From the NCBI RefSeq assembly GCF_000738775.1, contig NZ_JPOC01000009.1, positions 78,901 to 142,900 on the forward strand: a stretch of DNA of 64,000 nt, given 5' to 3'. This stretch comes from Prescottella defluvii. Its GTDB lineage: Bacteria > Actinomycetota > Actinomycetes > Mycobacteriales > Mycobacteriaceae. Shown piece after piece: positions 56,142-64,000 of this stretch (within the stretch, counting starts at the first letter, position 1; every line of letters starts with the position of its first letter). The notes beneath the pieces are model-generated. The model was not told where the DNA came from, did not search any database, and saw only the letters and a program-made list of their open reading frames with translations. The position numbers were made by a program, and so were the translations under genes.

Positions 56142-57176
56142 ATGAGTTCGAAGGTCGGGCGCGCCCGAGTGCTGGCGGTTGCGGTGGTCGTGTCGGCAGG
56201 TTCACTGCTCGCGGTGCCGGCCACGGCGTACGCAGACAGCGGCACACCCGCCACCTATGACGTTTCGTCCGGTGCCTACCTGGTGAAATCTACGAAGAAC
56301 TCCGACCGCAAGGTCACCATCTCGGTGTACTCGCCGTCGATGGACCGCAACATTCCTCTCGAGGTCATCCTTCCCGCGGACAGGAGCGCGCCCCGACCGA
56401 CGCTGTATCTGCTCAACGGCGCTGGTGGTGGCGAGGATTCGGCTACCTGGCAACGCAAGTCCGACGTCATGGACTTCTTCAAGGACGAGAACGTCAACGT
56501 CGTCACCCCACTCGAAGGTGCCTTCAGCTACTACACCGACTGGGAGAAGGACGATTCGAAGCTCGGTCGCCAGAAGTGGCAGACGTTCCTGCTCGAGGAG
56601 CTCCCGCCAGTCATCAACGCGGAGTTCGGCACCAACGGCGTTCAGTCGATCGCCGCGATCTCGATGACCGCGACGTCGGTGCTCAACCTTGCCATCGCCA
56701 AGCCGGGCTTCTACAAGAGTGTCGGTTCCTACAGCGGCTGCGCCGAGACCAGTACCTGGGCCGGTCAGAGCGCGATCCAGGTCGTGACCGGGGCGCGCGG
56801 CGGCGTCGACGTCACCAACATGTGGGGTCCGCTCGACGGCCCCGGCTGGGTCGCGAACGACCCGGTCGCCAACGCCGAAAAGCTGCGCGGCACCGACCTC
56901 TACATCACCACCGGCTCCGGCCTGCCCGGTCCCCACGAGACGCTGGACGGACCGGGGATCAACGGCCAGGTCGGGGTGCTGGCCAACCAGATCATCGTCG
57001 GCGGTGTCATCGAAGCCGCGACCAACTACTGCACCCACAACCTCGCAAATCGACTCGCGCAGTTGAATATCCCGGCAACGTTCGTGTTCAAGCCCGGTGG
57101 CACCCACTCGTGGGCCTACTGGCAGGACGACCTGCACAACCACTGGCCCGCGATTGCACGCTCGATGGGAATCTGA
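56142..57176 (+). CDS. Secreted antigen-85-like esterase / mycolyltransferase family protein
   Basis: This is a 344-residue protein. The signal peptide ends near residue 31 (AYA). The fold markers of the antigen 85/esterase D family are present: SPSMDRNIPLEVILPA, LYLLNGAGGGEDSATW, and GGTHSWAYWQDDLHNHWPA with the catalytic His. The nucleophile is Ser174 in AISMTATS, so the usual GxSxG glycines are Ala and Thr. It probably transfers mycolate between trehalose lipids or acts as an esterase. ATG 56142 was chosen; GTG 56139 is adjacent. The 270 bp upstream hold no gene that I can support. Confidence 0.82.
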   Translation: MSSKVGRARVLAVAVVVSAGSLLAVPATAYADSGTPATYDVSSGAYLVKSTKNSDRKVTISVYSPSMDRNIPLEVILPADRSAPRPTLYLLNGAGGGEDSATWQRKSDVMDFFKDENVNVVTPLEGAFSYYTDWEKDDSKLGRQKWQTFLLEELPPVINAEFGTNGVQSIAAISMTATSVLNLAIAKPGFYKSVGSYSGCAETSTWAGQSAIQVVTGARGGVDVTNMWGPLDGPGWVANDPVANAEKLRGTDLYITTGSGLPGPHETLDGPGINGQVGVLANQIIVGGVIEAATNYCTHNLANRLAQLNIPATFVFKPGGTHSWAYWQDDLHNHWPAIARSMGI

Positions 57177-57197
57177 AACCGCCAACGGCATGATCCT

Positions 57198-57228
57198 GGG
57201 GGGCTGGCGCCTGACGCGCCAGTCCCCT
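57198..57228 (+). terminator. Terminator after the antigen-85-like gene
   Basis: A hairpin of ctggcgc/gcgccag with a 5-nt loop is extended on both sides by G and C runs with a single bulge. It starts about 20 bp past the stop codon at 57176. Confidence 0.65.
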
Positions 57229-57380
57229 CGGCGGTTCCGGCGCCGGGACGATGGTCTTGCACGCCGAGTCGCCGACGGACCGGCCGGCCAGTCCGATCCA
57301 CCTGCAGCCCGGGGAGAACCGCCCTGGGTGAACACTTCGACATGCGAAGGTGAGGGCACGATTCGGACGGGGAGGCGCGA

Positions 57381-57785
57381 ATGGGGTGGAAGCGGCCGAT
57401 CCTGTTGTCGACGCTGGGTCTGCTGTTCGGGATGCTGACGACGGGCTGGATGCGTGACAGCGACGAGTCCTTCTGGCAGGCGCAGATGGTGTGGATGAAC
57501 CTTCCCGCCGGGGCCCTGGCCGTCGCGCTCGGCGTCCCGAGCGAGATCTGGCCGCAGTCGCGGTGGTTGGCGTGGCTGGGCAGTGCCGCTGCGCTGCTGT
57601 ATGCACTGAAGCAGAGCCCGTACGTGCTGGCCGGCGTGATGGTGATCGGGATGGGCGGGGTGGGCCATCTCCCGGTGTTGCTGCTGCCGTTCAGCTGTCT
57701 GCTGTTCGGTGCGGCGTGGATCGCCTTCGGGGTCCGTGCCGGCGGTGCGCCGCAGACGGCCGGGAGGTGGTCGCGTGGGCGGTGA
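57381..57785 (+). CDS. Small integral membrane protein
   Basis: This is a 134-residue protein with four hydrophobic segments and a short arginine-rich tail. ATG 57381 has GGGGAGG 5 nt upstream. It overlaps the following PucR regulator gene by 11 bp, so the two are co-translated. I do not recognise a family. Confidence 0.6.
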   Translation: MGWKRPILLSTLGLLFGMLTTGWMRDSDESFWQAQMVWMNLPAGALAVALGVPSEIWPQSRWLAWLGSAAALLYALKQSPYVLAGVMVIGMGGVGHLPVLLLPFSCLLFGAAWIAFGVRAGGAPQTAGRWSRGR

Positions 57786-58986
57786 TGCGGATGCCGAGTT
57801 GTGGCTGCGGGGCTATCTCACGACGACCCTCTCGCGGGAAGACCTGGGCGCGTTCTTGGTGGGGCTCGAGGAGTCGTTCACCGCCGACGTCCCCGAGCTC
57901 GCCTCCGACGCCGAACTGCAGCGAGACCTGCGGGCGGCCCTGCGCAGCCAACTGGCGGCCTTCCTCGATGCGAGTCGGCTCTCGGCCGACGGACCGGCCG
58001 GCGCCCCGGTGTCGCAGGAGGCGCACGGGCTGGCCCGCACCGTCGCGCAGCGAGGACTGGAACTGCGGGTGCTGTCGCAGCTCTATCACGCCGGCCATCG
58101 CGCGATGCTCGCGTTCGCCACCGCGTTTCTCCACCACGAGGATCTCGGCGCCGACTTCAAGCTCGAGGTGCTCGCCACGATGTGGTCGCAGACCAGCGAG
58201 CTGCTCAACGCGATGCTGGACGAGCTCGCGGCCACCTACTCGCAGGAGCGGGAGCGACTTCTGCAGGGGGCCTTCGCATCCCGTGTGGCAACCGTCCGCG
58301 AGATCCTCGACGGCGGTGGGGACGCCGAGCAGGCTTCGGCTCGCCTCGGCTATCCGTTCCTCCTCGCGCACACGGCCGTCGTCGTGTGGGCCGACGATCC
58401 GACGCTGGTCACCGGGTCACTCGACGGTGTCGTGGCACGAATCGCCGGGCCCCGGCGGAGCTTGTCCGTTCCCTCGGGCGCGCACGGTGTGTGGTCGTGG
58501 ATCGCCGACGATGATTCCGATGCGGGTCCGCCGACTGTCGATCCACAGTCGATTCCGGCGGGTGTCCGGGTCGCGGTCGGCGGCGGCGCCCGCGGCATCG
58601 AAGGATTTCGGCGCAGTCACGGTGAGGCGCAGGCCGCGCAGCGCGTCGCGGAAGCCGGGAGGCGGCGTGATCCGGTGACGCGGTACGCGGACGTCGAGGT
58701 CGTGTCGATGATGTCGGCGGATCCGCCCGCGATGCGGGTGCTCGTCGAGCGGGAACTCGACGGCCTCCTCGGCGAGGAAGCCGCCTCCGCGCGCCTGCGC
58801 GACACCATGCGGGCGGTACTGGCGTGCAACGGAAACCAGGAGGCGGCGGCACGGCGGTTGGGGATCCACAAGAACACCGTCCGCTACCGCATCCAGCGCG
58901 CCGAGGAGATCCTCGGCGTCGACCTCCTGGCCCGCCGGCAGAAACTCGAACTCGCGCTCGAATGCCTCGAGGTCTTCGGGCTCTGA
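57775..58986 (+). CDS. PucR-family transcriptional regulator
   Basis: This is a 403-residue protein. The N-terminal half is helical, like RsbR-type or GGDEF-like sensory regions of the family. The C-terminal helix-turn-helix reads ACNGNQEAAARRLGIHKNTVRYRIQRAEEILG, the PucR/CdaR-type HTH_30. GTG 57775 overlaps the membrane-protein gene. Target genes are not evident; the membrane protein may be its sensor partner or substrate channel. Confidence 0.85.
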   Translation: MGGDADAELWLRGYLTTTLSREDLGAFLVGLEESFTADVPELASDAELQRDLRAALRSQLAAFLDASRLSADGPAGAPVSQEAHGLARTVAQRGLELRVLSQLYHAGHRAMLAFATAFLHHEDLGADFKLEVLATMWSQTSELLNAMLDELAATYSQERERLLQGAFASRVATVREILDGGGDAEQASARLGYPFLLAHTAVVVWADDPTLVTGSLDGVVARIAGPRRSLSVPSGAHGVWSWIADDDSDAGPPTVDPQSIPAGVRVAVGGGARGIEGFRRSHGEAQAAQRVAEAGRRRDPVTRYADVEVVSMMSADPPAMRVLVERELDGLLGEEAASARLRDTMRAVLACNGNQEAAARRLGIHKNTVRYRIQRAEEILGVDLLARRQKLELALECLEVFGL

Positions 58987-59000
58987 CTTCCGAGCCGGGG

Positions 59001-59402
59001 TTACCAGCGCATGATGCTGATGTGGCCTTGGTTGTCGGTGATGGCGATTCCGTAGGTGAGTGTCATGTCGAGGCTGTTGCTGGTGGCGTGGCAGAGGGTG
59101 GTTGCGGGGTAGATCAGTGGTGGTCCTCCGGTTAGGCATTGGACGTCGTCGATGGCGGCGGGGACGCCGCTTGTCGTGAGGTCTGTGGCGGCTTGGCTGC
59201 GGACGGCGTTCTCGATGTCGGTGGGGGCGAGTGCCCCGGTGTCGGGGTTGGGGAGGAGCTGTGCGGTGGGTGGGGGTGTGAATACCGGCGGCTCGTCTTC
59301 CGCGATCTCCATTTTGATGGTGGGTTGGTCGGGTTCTGTGTCGCCGCAGGAGGTGAGGGCCAACGGCAGCAGCAGTGCGGCGAGGCAGGTCCGTGGTCGC
59401 AT
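59001..59402 (-). CDS. Small lipoprotein
   Basis: This is a 133-residue precursor with lipobox LTSCG (Cys19). The mature chain has a Pro-rich N-terminal linker, one Cys pair (in VQCLTGG and TLCHATS) and a C-terminal beta pattern. It resembles the DUF4333-type small lipoproteins of mycolata only in outline. It converges on the PucR gene with 14 bp between the stops. Confidence 0.6.
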   Translation of the reverse strand: MRPRTCLAALLLPLALTSCGDTEPDQPTIKMEIAEDEPPVFTPPPTAQLLPNPDTGALAPTDIENAVRSQAATDLTTSGVPAAIDDVQCLTGGPPLIYPATTLCHATSNSLDMTLTYGIAITDNQGHISIMRW

Positions 59403-59467
59403 GGGGTGAGTGTGTCAGTGCCAGGGGCTGGTCGGGCCCGCTCGTCCCGAGACGGCATGATGATCCG

Positions 59468-60125
59468 GTGACTCGGTCCTTCGGTTGGGTGGGCTGTGCC
59501 GACGCCGGTGCGGTGTCGTGGTTGGCGCCGTTTCCGTATCCGTACGACGCGCCTTCGGGTGGGTGGTTGGCGGAGCTGTATCCACACGTTCTGCGAATCC
59601 TGCATCCGGCCTACCAGTCGCACAGCCCTGACCGGGAACCGATACCGGTGTCGTGGGCACAGGTCGCTGCCGCCCGTGGCACACGGTTGCAGCCGAGAAT
59701 GAGCTTCTCCGACGTCGGGTCCTTTGGAGGGGCCCGACGAGACCGTTGACGGCGTCTTCGACATGCGACCAGAGGCTGGGTCGCTTCCGTCCGAATGGAT
59801 CGGCGCCGTCTACGAGCACCTGGACGATGCACACATGGGCCTGCTGTGGGCGGGATGGGGGACGTTCGTGGATGTGGAGATCACCGGGGCCACGCGGGTC
59901 GGCGACCCGGCGGGTTGGGAGTATGTGGTGCTCTCGGCGACTCGTGTGATCGACGAGCACACGTTCGTCGCGCGAACACCCAACTTCTGGTGGCCCGAGG
60001 ATCGTTCGTGGTGTGCAGCCACCGGCGTCGACGAGGAAGACACCCTCGTAGTGTCCACGGACCTCGCGCGGCTGGAAGCGATCCACGCAGACTCACGGCT
60101 GGAAACTCAGCTGTACTCGCGCTGA
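59468..60125 (+). pseudogene. Frameshifted gene for a conserved hypothetical protein
   Basis: Two overlapping frames join into one protein. The first (GTG 59468 to TGA 59749) ends its sensible sequence at SFSDVGSF; the second resumes as EGPDETVDGVFDM and continues to 60125. A single base gain or loss at about 59721-59730 (cctttggagg) would restore a 219-residue product. The joined protein has the HPAYQ...VSWAQVAA and LLWAGWG pattern of a widespread actinobacterial family without known function. It may be a true pseudogene or an assembly error. Confidence 0.65.
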
Positions 60126-60227
60126 CTGGCCCACCGACGTCGCGACCGTGGAGATGCAGTGGACCGAGGTGCCGCGTCACCGGACCGCGGTGAACGTGCT
60201 CCGGGGCCCGATCGCCTGACGAGTCGG

Positions 60228-60479
60228 TCAGGGGACCGTCCAGGCGCCGGCGCCGGATGAGATGACCCATACCCGGTAGTTGATCCCGTCGACCCCACCA
60301 GGCGCCGTGGCCACGGCGACCACCGTCCCGGAACCGGTCTCGACCAGTGTGCCGTCGGGGCTGTCGAGGTATGCGACACCCGTTGCGCCGGTAGAGATGT
60401 TTCGCCAGTGGACGTGAACAGCGATGTCCGGCCCCAAGCGGGTCACTCCCGGAGTATCTGGATCGGTGGTGGCGGTCAC
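60228..60479 (-). CDS. Small hypothetical protein, possibly a gene remnant
   Basis: This is an 83-residue frame with a beta-rich, Gly/Thr/Val-rich composition (VHVHWRNISTGATG, GINYRVWVIS). Coding-like sequence continues upstream of GTG 60479 to a stop near 60600 with no usable start, so the N-terminus may be lost. No family is recognised. Confidence 0.35.
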   Translation of the reverse strand: MTATTDPDTPGVTRLGPDIAVHVHWRNISTGATGVAYLDSPDGTLVETGSGTVVAVATAPGGVDGINYRVWVISSGAGAWTVP

Positions 60480-60616
60480 GTAGGTGTAGCCCGACCTCGG
60501 GGGTTTGCTCGAACCGATGCTGAGGGGTGGCCGAGAGGCTGTAGGCGCGATACGGGCAGGGATGCGCGGCAGTCGACAGGTGTCCGCGCGCTGACGGCGC
60601 TAGTCTTCTCATCGTG

Positions 60617-60940
60617 ATGGGGGAGACATCTATAGGTAGCTGGTCATCGATGCTGGTCGGCATCGCGACGGGGGCACTGACGGCACTGCTGCTCAATCTG
60701 CTCGCCATCGGGGCGCTACGCGACGTGTGGGGAATCGACCCGCACCCGTCGGCCGGCGCGATGTACTGGGTGTGCCTGCTGCTCCCTCTGGCCGTGGGCA
60801 TCGCGATTGCCGCAACGCTCGGGTTTCTTCACCGGCGCGCTCGCCCCACGGCCGTAGCCTTCCTCACCACCTACGTGGTGCTCGGCGCCGGAATGGCTGC
60901 ATTCCAGAACTTCCTGGACACATTCGCCGACCACATGTGA
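60617..60940 (+). CDS. Small membrane protein
   Basis: This is a 107-residue protein with three hydrophobic segments (about 13-34, 50-68 and 80-98). ATG 60617 or GTG 60614 could start it; neither has a strong ribosome site. Function unknown. Neighbouring genes give no operon context. Confidence 0.5.
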   Translation: MGETSIGSWSSMLVGIATGALTALLLNLLAIGALRDVWGIDPHPSAGAMYWVCLLLPLAVGIAIAATLGFLHRRARPTAVAFLTTYVVLGAGMAAFQNFLDTFADHM

Positions 60941-61105
60941 TACGTCCCGGGCGTCGCCCCGGAGGAAGCCGATCTCGATGCCGTCGGTCCGCAGGGTCTC
61001 GAAGTCCTGCCGCGAGTTGGTCAGTGCGGTGAACCGGCGGGCGCCGGTGTTCGATCACGCATACGTCGACCTCGACCAGGTGGTCGATGTCGACGCCCCG
61101 ACCGC

Positions 61106-61984
61106 TCAGCGACGCAGGAATTCGAGTGCGACTCGCTCGAACGCGTCCTTGGCCTCGATCATCACCCAGTGACCGCAGTTCGGGAAGATGTGAAGCTCGG
61201 CGTTGGGCGCCAGTCGGAGCGGGACGAGTGGCATGTCGGGTGGGCACTGCCTGTCGTCGAGTCCCCACGTGAACAGGGTCGGGCACTGAACCTTGCGCAT
61301 CATCGACCAGTAGGGCGGGGCGTCGGAGTTCTCGAGCGCCCGCTGCTGGGCATCGGCTGCCTCGGAGCCGTACATCGCGGCCAGCGTCTTGTGGGACGCC
61401 GGATCCTTCGCTGTCTCCCAACGCTCTTCGATACGTTCCTCCGTGACCACCGCACGGTCGTGCACCATGCACTCGAGCCACCGCACCAACTTCTCGCGAC
61501 TGGGTTGATCGGCGAAGTCCCGCAGCAGGCGTGTGCCCTCGCTCGGCGCCTGGCTGAAGATGTTCGGCCCGATTCCACCGATCGTGATCAGCTTCTCGAC
61601 ACGGCCGGGATGCTGCATCGCCACCTGCGCGCCGACGACCCCGCCCATCGAATTGCCAATGATCGCAGCAGATTCGATGCCGAGCGCGTCCATGAACCGC
61701 GTCACCGACTCCGTCGCGGCCCGCATCGGGTGGCCCTTCACCGGGTCACTGACACCGAACCCGGGGAACTCGAGCGCGTAGCAGTGGAAGTGCTCGGCGA
61801 AGACGTCCAGATTCCCTCGGTAGTTGCGCCATCCGCTCACCCCGATCCCGGATCCGTGCAGCAGCAACAGGGGAGGGCCTTCCCCGGCCTCGTGGTACCG
61901 CAGGACACCCTTGTCGGTGACGACTTCCCTCTTGCTCCCCTCGTAGGTGATCTCCGCTACCGGCGACGCCATCGTTGTGGACAT
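61106..61984 (-). CDS. Alpha/beta hydrolase, meta-cleavage-product hydrolase-like
   Basis: This is a 292-residue protein. LLLLHGSGIGVSGWRNY gives the oxyanion region, GNSMGG the nucleophile Ser, GLDDRQCPP the Asp and NCGHWVMIEAKDAF the His. The order and spacing match the BphD/HsaD/MhpC group that cleaves C-C bonds in aromatic or steroid ring-fission products. It is divergent from a MarR-type regulator with palindromes between, so aromatic-inducible control is likely. ATG 61984 has a GGGAGGGAGAAG site. Confidence 0.78.
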   Translation of the reverse strand: MSTTMASPVAEITYEGSKREVVTDKGVLRYHEAGEGPPLLLLHGSGIGVSGWRNYRGNLDVFAEHFHCYALEFPGFGVSDPVKGHPMRAATESVTRFMDALGIESAAIIGNSMGGVVGAQVAMQHPGRVEKLITIGGIGPNIFSQAPSEGTRLLRDFADQPSREKLVRWLECMVHDRAVVTEERIEERWETAKDPASHKTLAAMYGSEAADAQQRALENSDAPPYWSMMRKVQCPTLFTWGLDDRQCPPDMPLVPLRLAPNAELHIFPNCGHWVMIEAKDAFERVALEFLRR

Positions 61985-62059
61985 CAGTTCTTCTCCCTCC
62001 CATGGCCGACGCAGTCACCCTCGAACTGCGCCTTCGGCATACCGTCACGAGCACAGTAT

Positions 62060-62100
62060 CAACATGTTGTTACAGAGCAACAGTATGTTTTATGAACATA
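62060..62100. promoter_or_regulatory. Palindromic sites in the hydrolase-MarR intergenic region
   Basis: A perfect 10-bp palindrome caacatgttg (62060-62069) and a 7-3-7 inverted repeat tatgttttatgaacata with one mismatch (62084-62100) lie in an AT-rich stretch between the divergent genes. MarR dimers bind such sites, so these are probable operators overlapping the promoters. Confidence 0.6.
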
Positions 62101-62270
62101 TTTTGATTCGTAAGGTGGCGGTCATGAGGGCGCAGGGCCGCGAAGCCGGCCCTGTCCGGTGCAGGGCCTCAGGAGCTGTGTCGTGCCGGAAGCGGCGGCG
62201 ATGGCAGAATGGCTGCAGAACACAACAACTTGTGATGTCGAAGATTCAGTGGCGGTGGGGGAAGATTCCG

Positions 62271-62723
62271 GTGGCAGAGGAAGTTGACAGCAACCCGCTG
62301 TCCGAGGTGCTCGACGACCGCCTCGGCACTCACATTCGACGGATCGCGCGGCTGATCATCGATGCCAAAACCGCCGCCCTGCGACCGCTCGATCTCACGG
62401 TTCCGCAGTACTCGACGCTGCTGTCGGTCAAGCACCTCGAGCCGACCTCCGCAGCTCAGCTCGCGCGAACCGGGATGGGCACCCCTCAGGCAACGGCGAC
62501 GATGCTCTCTACCCTCGAGAACAAGGGCCTCATCAGCCGCCGGCCCTCACCCATGCACCAGAAGCTCATCGAGGTCCGCCTGACTGCGCTCGGCGCGAAG
62601 ACGATCGAGGAGGCCGACGACCTCGCTGAAGGCATCGAATCTCGACTGCGTGCGGCGATCGGCGAAGAACTGTTCGACAGCGTCCTCAGAATCGAACAGG
62701 TAGCAGAGGATCTGCTGCAGTGA
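62271..62723 (+). CDS. MarR-family transcriptional regulator
   Basis: This is a 150-residue winged-helix regulator: LTVPQYSTLLSVKHLEPTSAAQLAR, recognition helix region GTPQATATMLSTLENKGLISRR and the wing with LIEVRLTALG. I chose GTG 62271, because GGGGGAAG precedes it and the length then fits the family; ATG 62235 would add 12 residues. It is divergent from the meta-cleavage-type hydrolase and probably represses it. Confidence 0.85.
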   Translation: MAEEVDSNPLSEVLDDRLGTHIRRIARLIIDAKTAALRPLDLTVPQYSTLLSVKHLEPTSAAQLARTGMGTPQATATMLSTLENKGLISRRPSPMHQKLIEVRLTALGAKTIEEADDLAEGIESRLRAAIGEELFDSVLRIEQVAEDLLQ

Positions 62724-62791
62724 CAGCCCGCTCGTGACGCACACCGCATGCCCTCACGCAGCATGCGGAATGGCGCCCAACTCGGACTCCG

Positions 62792-63082
62792 ATGGAGTGC
62801 CCCGGAATCCACGCTGCCGGCGCGGCTGCAGTGGTTCTCGCGTTCGTTCCTGCCGACGATGGACCGGATTCGAGGGTTGCTGCCGTGGATGCGGCGACGG
62901 TGAAGACTAACGTCCCGAACTTGGTTGCACTGCAGGGATGTTCGGACGCCGAGCGGAAACAGGTGACGTCGTCGACTGCCGCGTCTGCACTCCTCGATGC
63001 GCGGACCGGTGCGGTCCTGAGCGTCGAGGCGGGCAACGTCGTACCCGACGGGGCAGCATCGGCCATGGTCCCTGCGCCCTAG
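62792..63082 (+). CDS. Short open frame, uncertain, possible gene fragment
   Basis: A 96-codon frame reads with plausible coding composition from about 62880 onwards (VPNLVALQGCSDAERKQVTSS), but it has no ribosome site and no recognisable start domain. It may be the tail of a decayed gene. The rest of the interval 62724-63242 holds nothing I can identify. Confidence 0.25.
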   Translation: MECPGIHAAGAAAVVLAFVPADDGPDSRVAAVDAATVKTNVPNLVALQGCSDAERKQVTSSTAASALLDARTGAVLSVEAGNVVPDGAASAMVPAP

Positions 63083-63242
63083 AGTGCGTCCGTCGCCGGC
63101 GCCGACCAGCGCGCCACGAATATCACCCGCCGCACCGTGAACTGCTCCCCAGAAGTTGGACTGAGAATCGAGGTCCTAGCTCCTGGCGAGACCGGCCCTG
63201 GCTAGCCGAGTTGAGCACACTGACTCTTGTTGCCGTGGAGGG

Positions 63243-63779
63243 TCATTCGAAAGAGACGCCGAGGATGCCGAGATTCGTTGTGGATGCGGCTTCCTCGACC
63301 CATCCCATCCACTCACCGATCTGCTCGGCCGCCCGAGGGCTCAGCGAAGCATGTTGTTCCGACATGACCGCTTGCCACTGCTCCCATACCCGTCGGCAGT
63401 CCTCGTTGGTCCACGGGCTGAACTCCCGGAACCACTCGAGCCGGGCCGCATCGACGTTCAAGGCATTCAGTTCCGCGTCCATCCATTCCGTCCAGCCGGG
63501 CCGGATATCCGCCAGCCAACGACATTCGAACTCAGAGGCCAACGTGGCGTATGCCTCGTTGAAGGTGTCGTTCCAGTCGCTGCCGGTGTCCTCGCCGAAT
63601 ATCAGCCTTCGCAGCGCTTCGAGTTGACTGATCTCATCGGGCTCACGCTCTTCGAGGTCGGCCTCGAGGTCTTCGCGGTTCTCCTCGACAAGCCGGGCGA
63701 ACAGTTCGGCATCGCGCGACCCGCACGCGGCCTCGATTTTGGCGATGTCGGCCAGCGCGAAGCTGATGAAACTACCCAT
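63243..63779 (-). CDS. Acidic cytosolic protein of unknown function
   Basis: This is a 178-residue, strongly acidic and helical protein, starting MGSFISFALADIAKIEAACG and rich in Trp and Glu (DIRPGWTEWMDAEL, EFSPWTNEDCRRVWEQW). No catalytic motif or membrane segment is visible. Similar DUF7691-type proteins occur in streptomycetes, from loose recollection. I chose ATG 63779 over 63803, since the conserved-looking MGSF start fits the fold. Confidence 0.6.
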   Translation of the reverse strand: MGSFISFALADIAKIEAACGSRDAELFARLVEENREDLEADLEEREPDEISQLEALRRLIFGEDTGSDWNDTFNEAYATLASEFECRWLADIRPGWTEWMDAELNALNVDAARLEWFREFSPWTNEDCRRVWEQWQAVMSEQHASLSPRAAEQIGEWMGWVEEAASTTNLGILGVSFE

Positions 63780-63857
63780 ACTTCGCACCATACTGGCGGG
63801 CACTGACGCGGCACTAGCCTCGCGCCTTCGCGCCTTTGATGTGCCGGCCTGATCCCT

Positions 63858-64000
63858 TTCGGGTTGGTTGTTTCGGCCGGTAGCGGCAGCGGGAGCCCGA
63901 TGTCCTCGGCGACCCGTTCGACGCCGGTCATGAACTCGCCGATCTTCTCGGGATGTCAGTGCGTGACGTAGAAGGTCAGGCGAAGGACGTCGTTGAATGT
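63858..64000 (-). pseudogene. Remnant of a RidA-family gene with an internal stop
   Basis: Reading leftward from the window edge gives FNDVLRLTFYVTH, then a TGA (63955-63957), then HPEKIGEFMTGVERVAEDIG, then unrelated sequence. The two parts join into the end of a RidA-type enamine/imine deaminase, where the stop position is usually Trp (TGG to TGA). The sequence loses similarity near 63880. The 5-prime part lies outside the window. Confidence 0.5.

Overview
The window is high-GC actinobacterial DNA, most like Rhodococcus or a close mycolate-containing relative. Four things point that way. The gene order lspA, RluA-type pseudouridine synthase, dnaE, Ddn-like F420 protein, ilvA, treZ/treY/treX follows the Mycobacterium tuberculosis Rv1539-Rv1564 block. 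There is a secreted antigen-85-like esterase and a mycofactocin-type dehydrogenase, starts are often GTG, and genes commonly overlap by 4 bp.

Layout. 1-10 kb: the tail of a secreted protein, two lipoproteins, lspA, the pseudouridine synthase, a secreted protein, an HSL-type esterase, rarD and dnaE. 10-15 kb: a secreted His/Trp-rich peptide, an unassigned two-gene membrane operon and an ABC export pair. 15-21.4 kb: Rv1558-like protein, poxB, ilvA and a TetR/DHA2-type exporter pair that shares two operator copies. 22-35.4 kb: a compact exopolysaccharide operon made of a priming phosphotransferase, a GT4-GT2 fusion, an APH-like kinase, a Wzx flippase, a Wzy polymerase/ligase, a Wzz-like protein, an LCP transferase, a MurT-GatD fusion, a second GT4 and a secreted glycosidase. 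36-42.2 kb: a giant LPVTG surface adhesin, a 45-residue peptide ORF, a class E-like sortase and a small membrane protein. 42.2-51.4 kb: the trehalose genes treZ, treY and treX, interrupted by an SDR, a TerD-VWA protein and a VOC protein. 51.6-55.9 kb: a cobalamin riboswitch followed by a B12-type ABC importer and a luciferase-like oxidoreductase. 56-64 kb: the antigen-85-like esterase, a membrane protein/PucR pair, small lipoproteins, a frameshifted gene, a MarR/hydrolase divergent pair and a decayed RidA fragment at the edge.

How it fits together. Relative to the M. tuberculosis order, about 22 kb encoding an exporter and two cell-surface systems sits between ilvA and treZ. The polysaccharide operon contains what is needed to prime, assemble, flip, polymerise and attach a glycan to the wall. 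Its least expected member is a single-chain MurT-GatD whose ligase half keeps its ATP loop and zinc cysteines while the amidotransferase half has glycine at the catalytic cysteine. The adhesin-sortase unit next to it would put a covalently anchored, probably isopeptide- and disulfide-stabilised stalk on the same surface.
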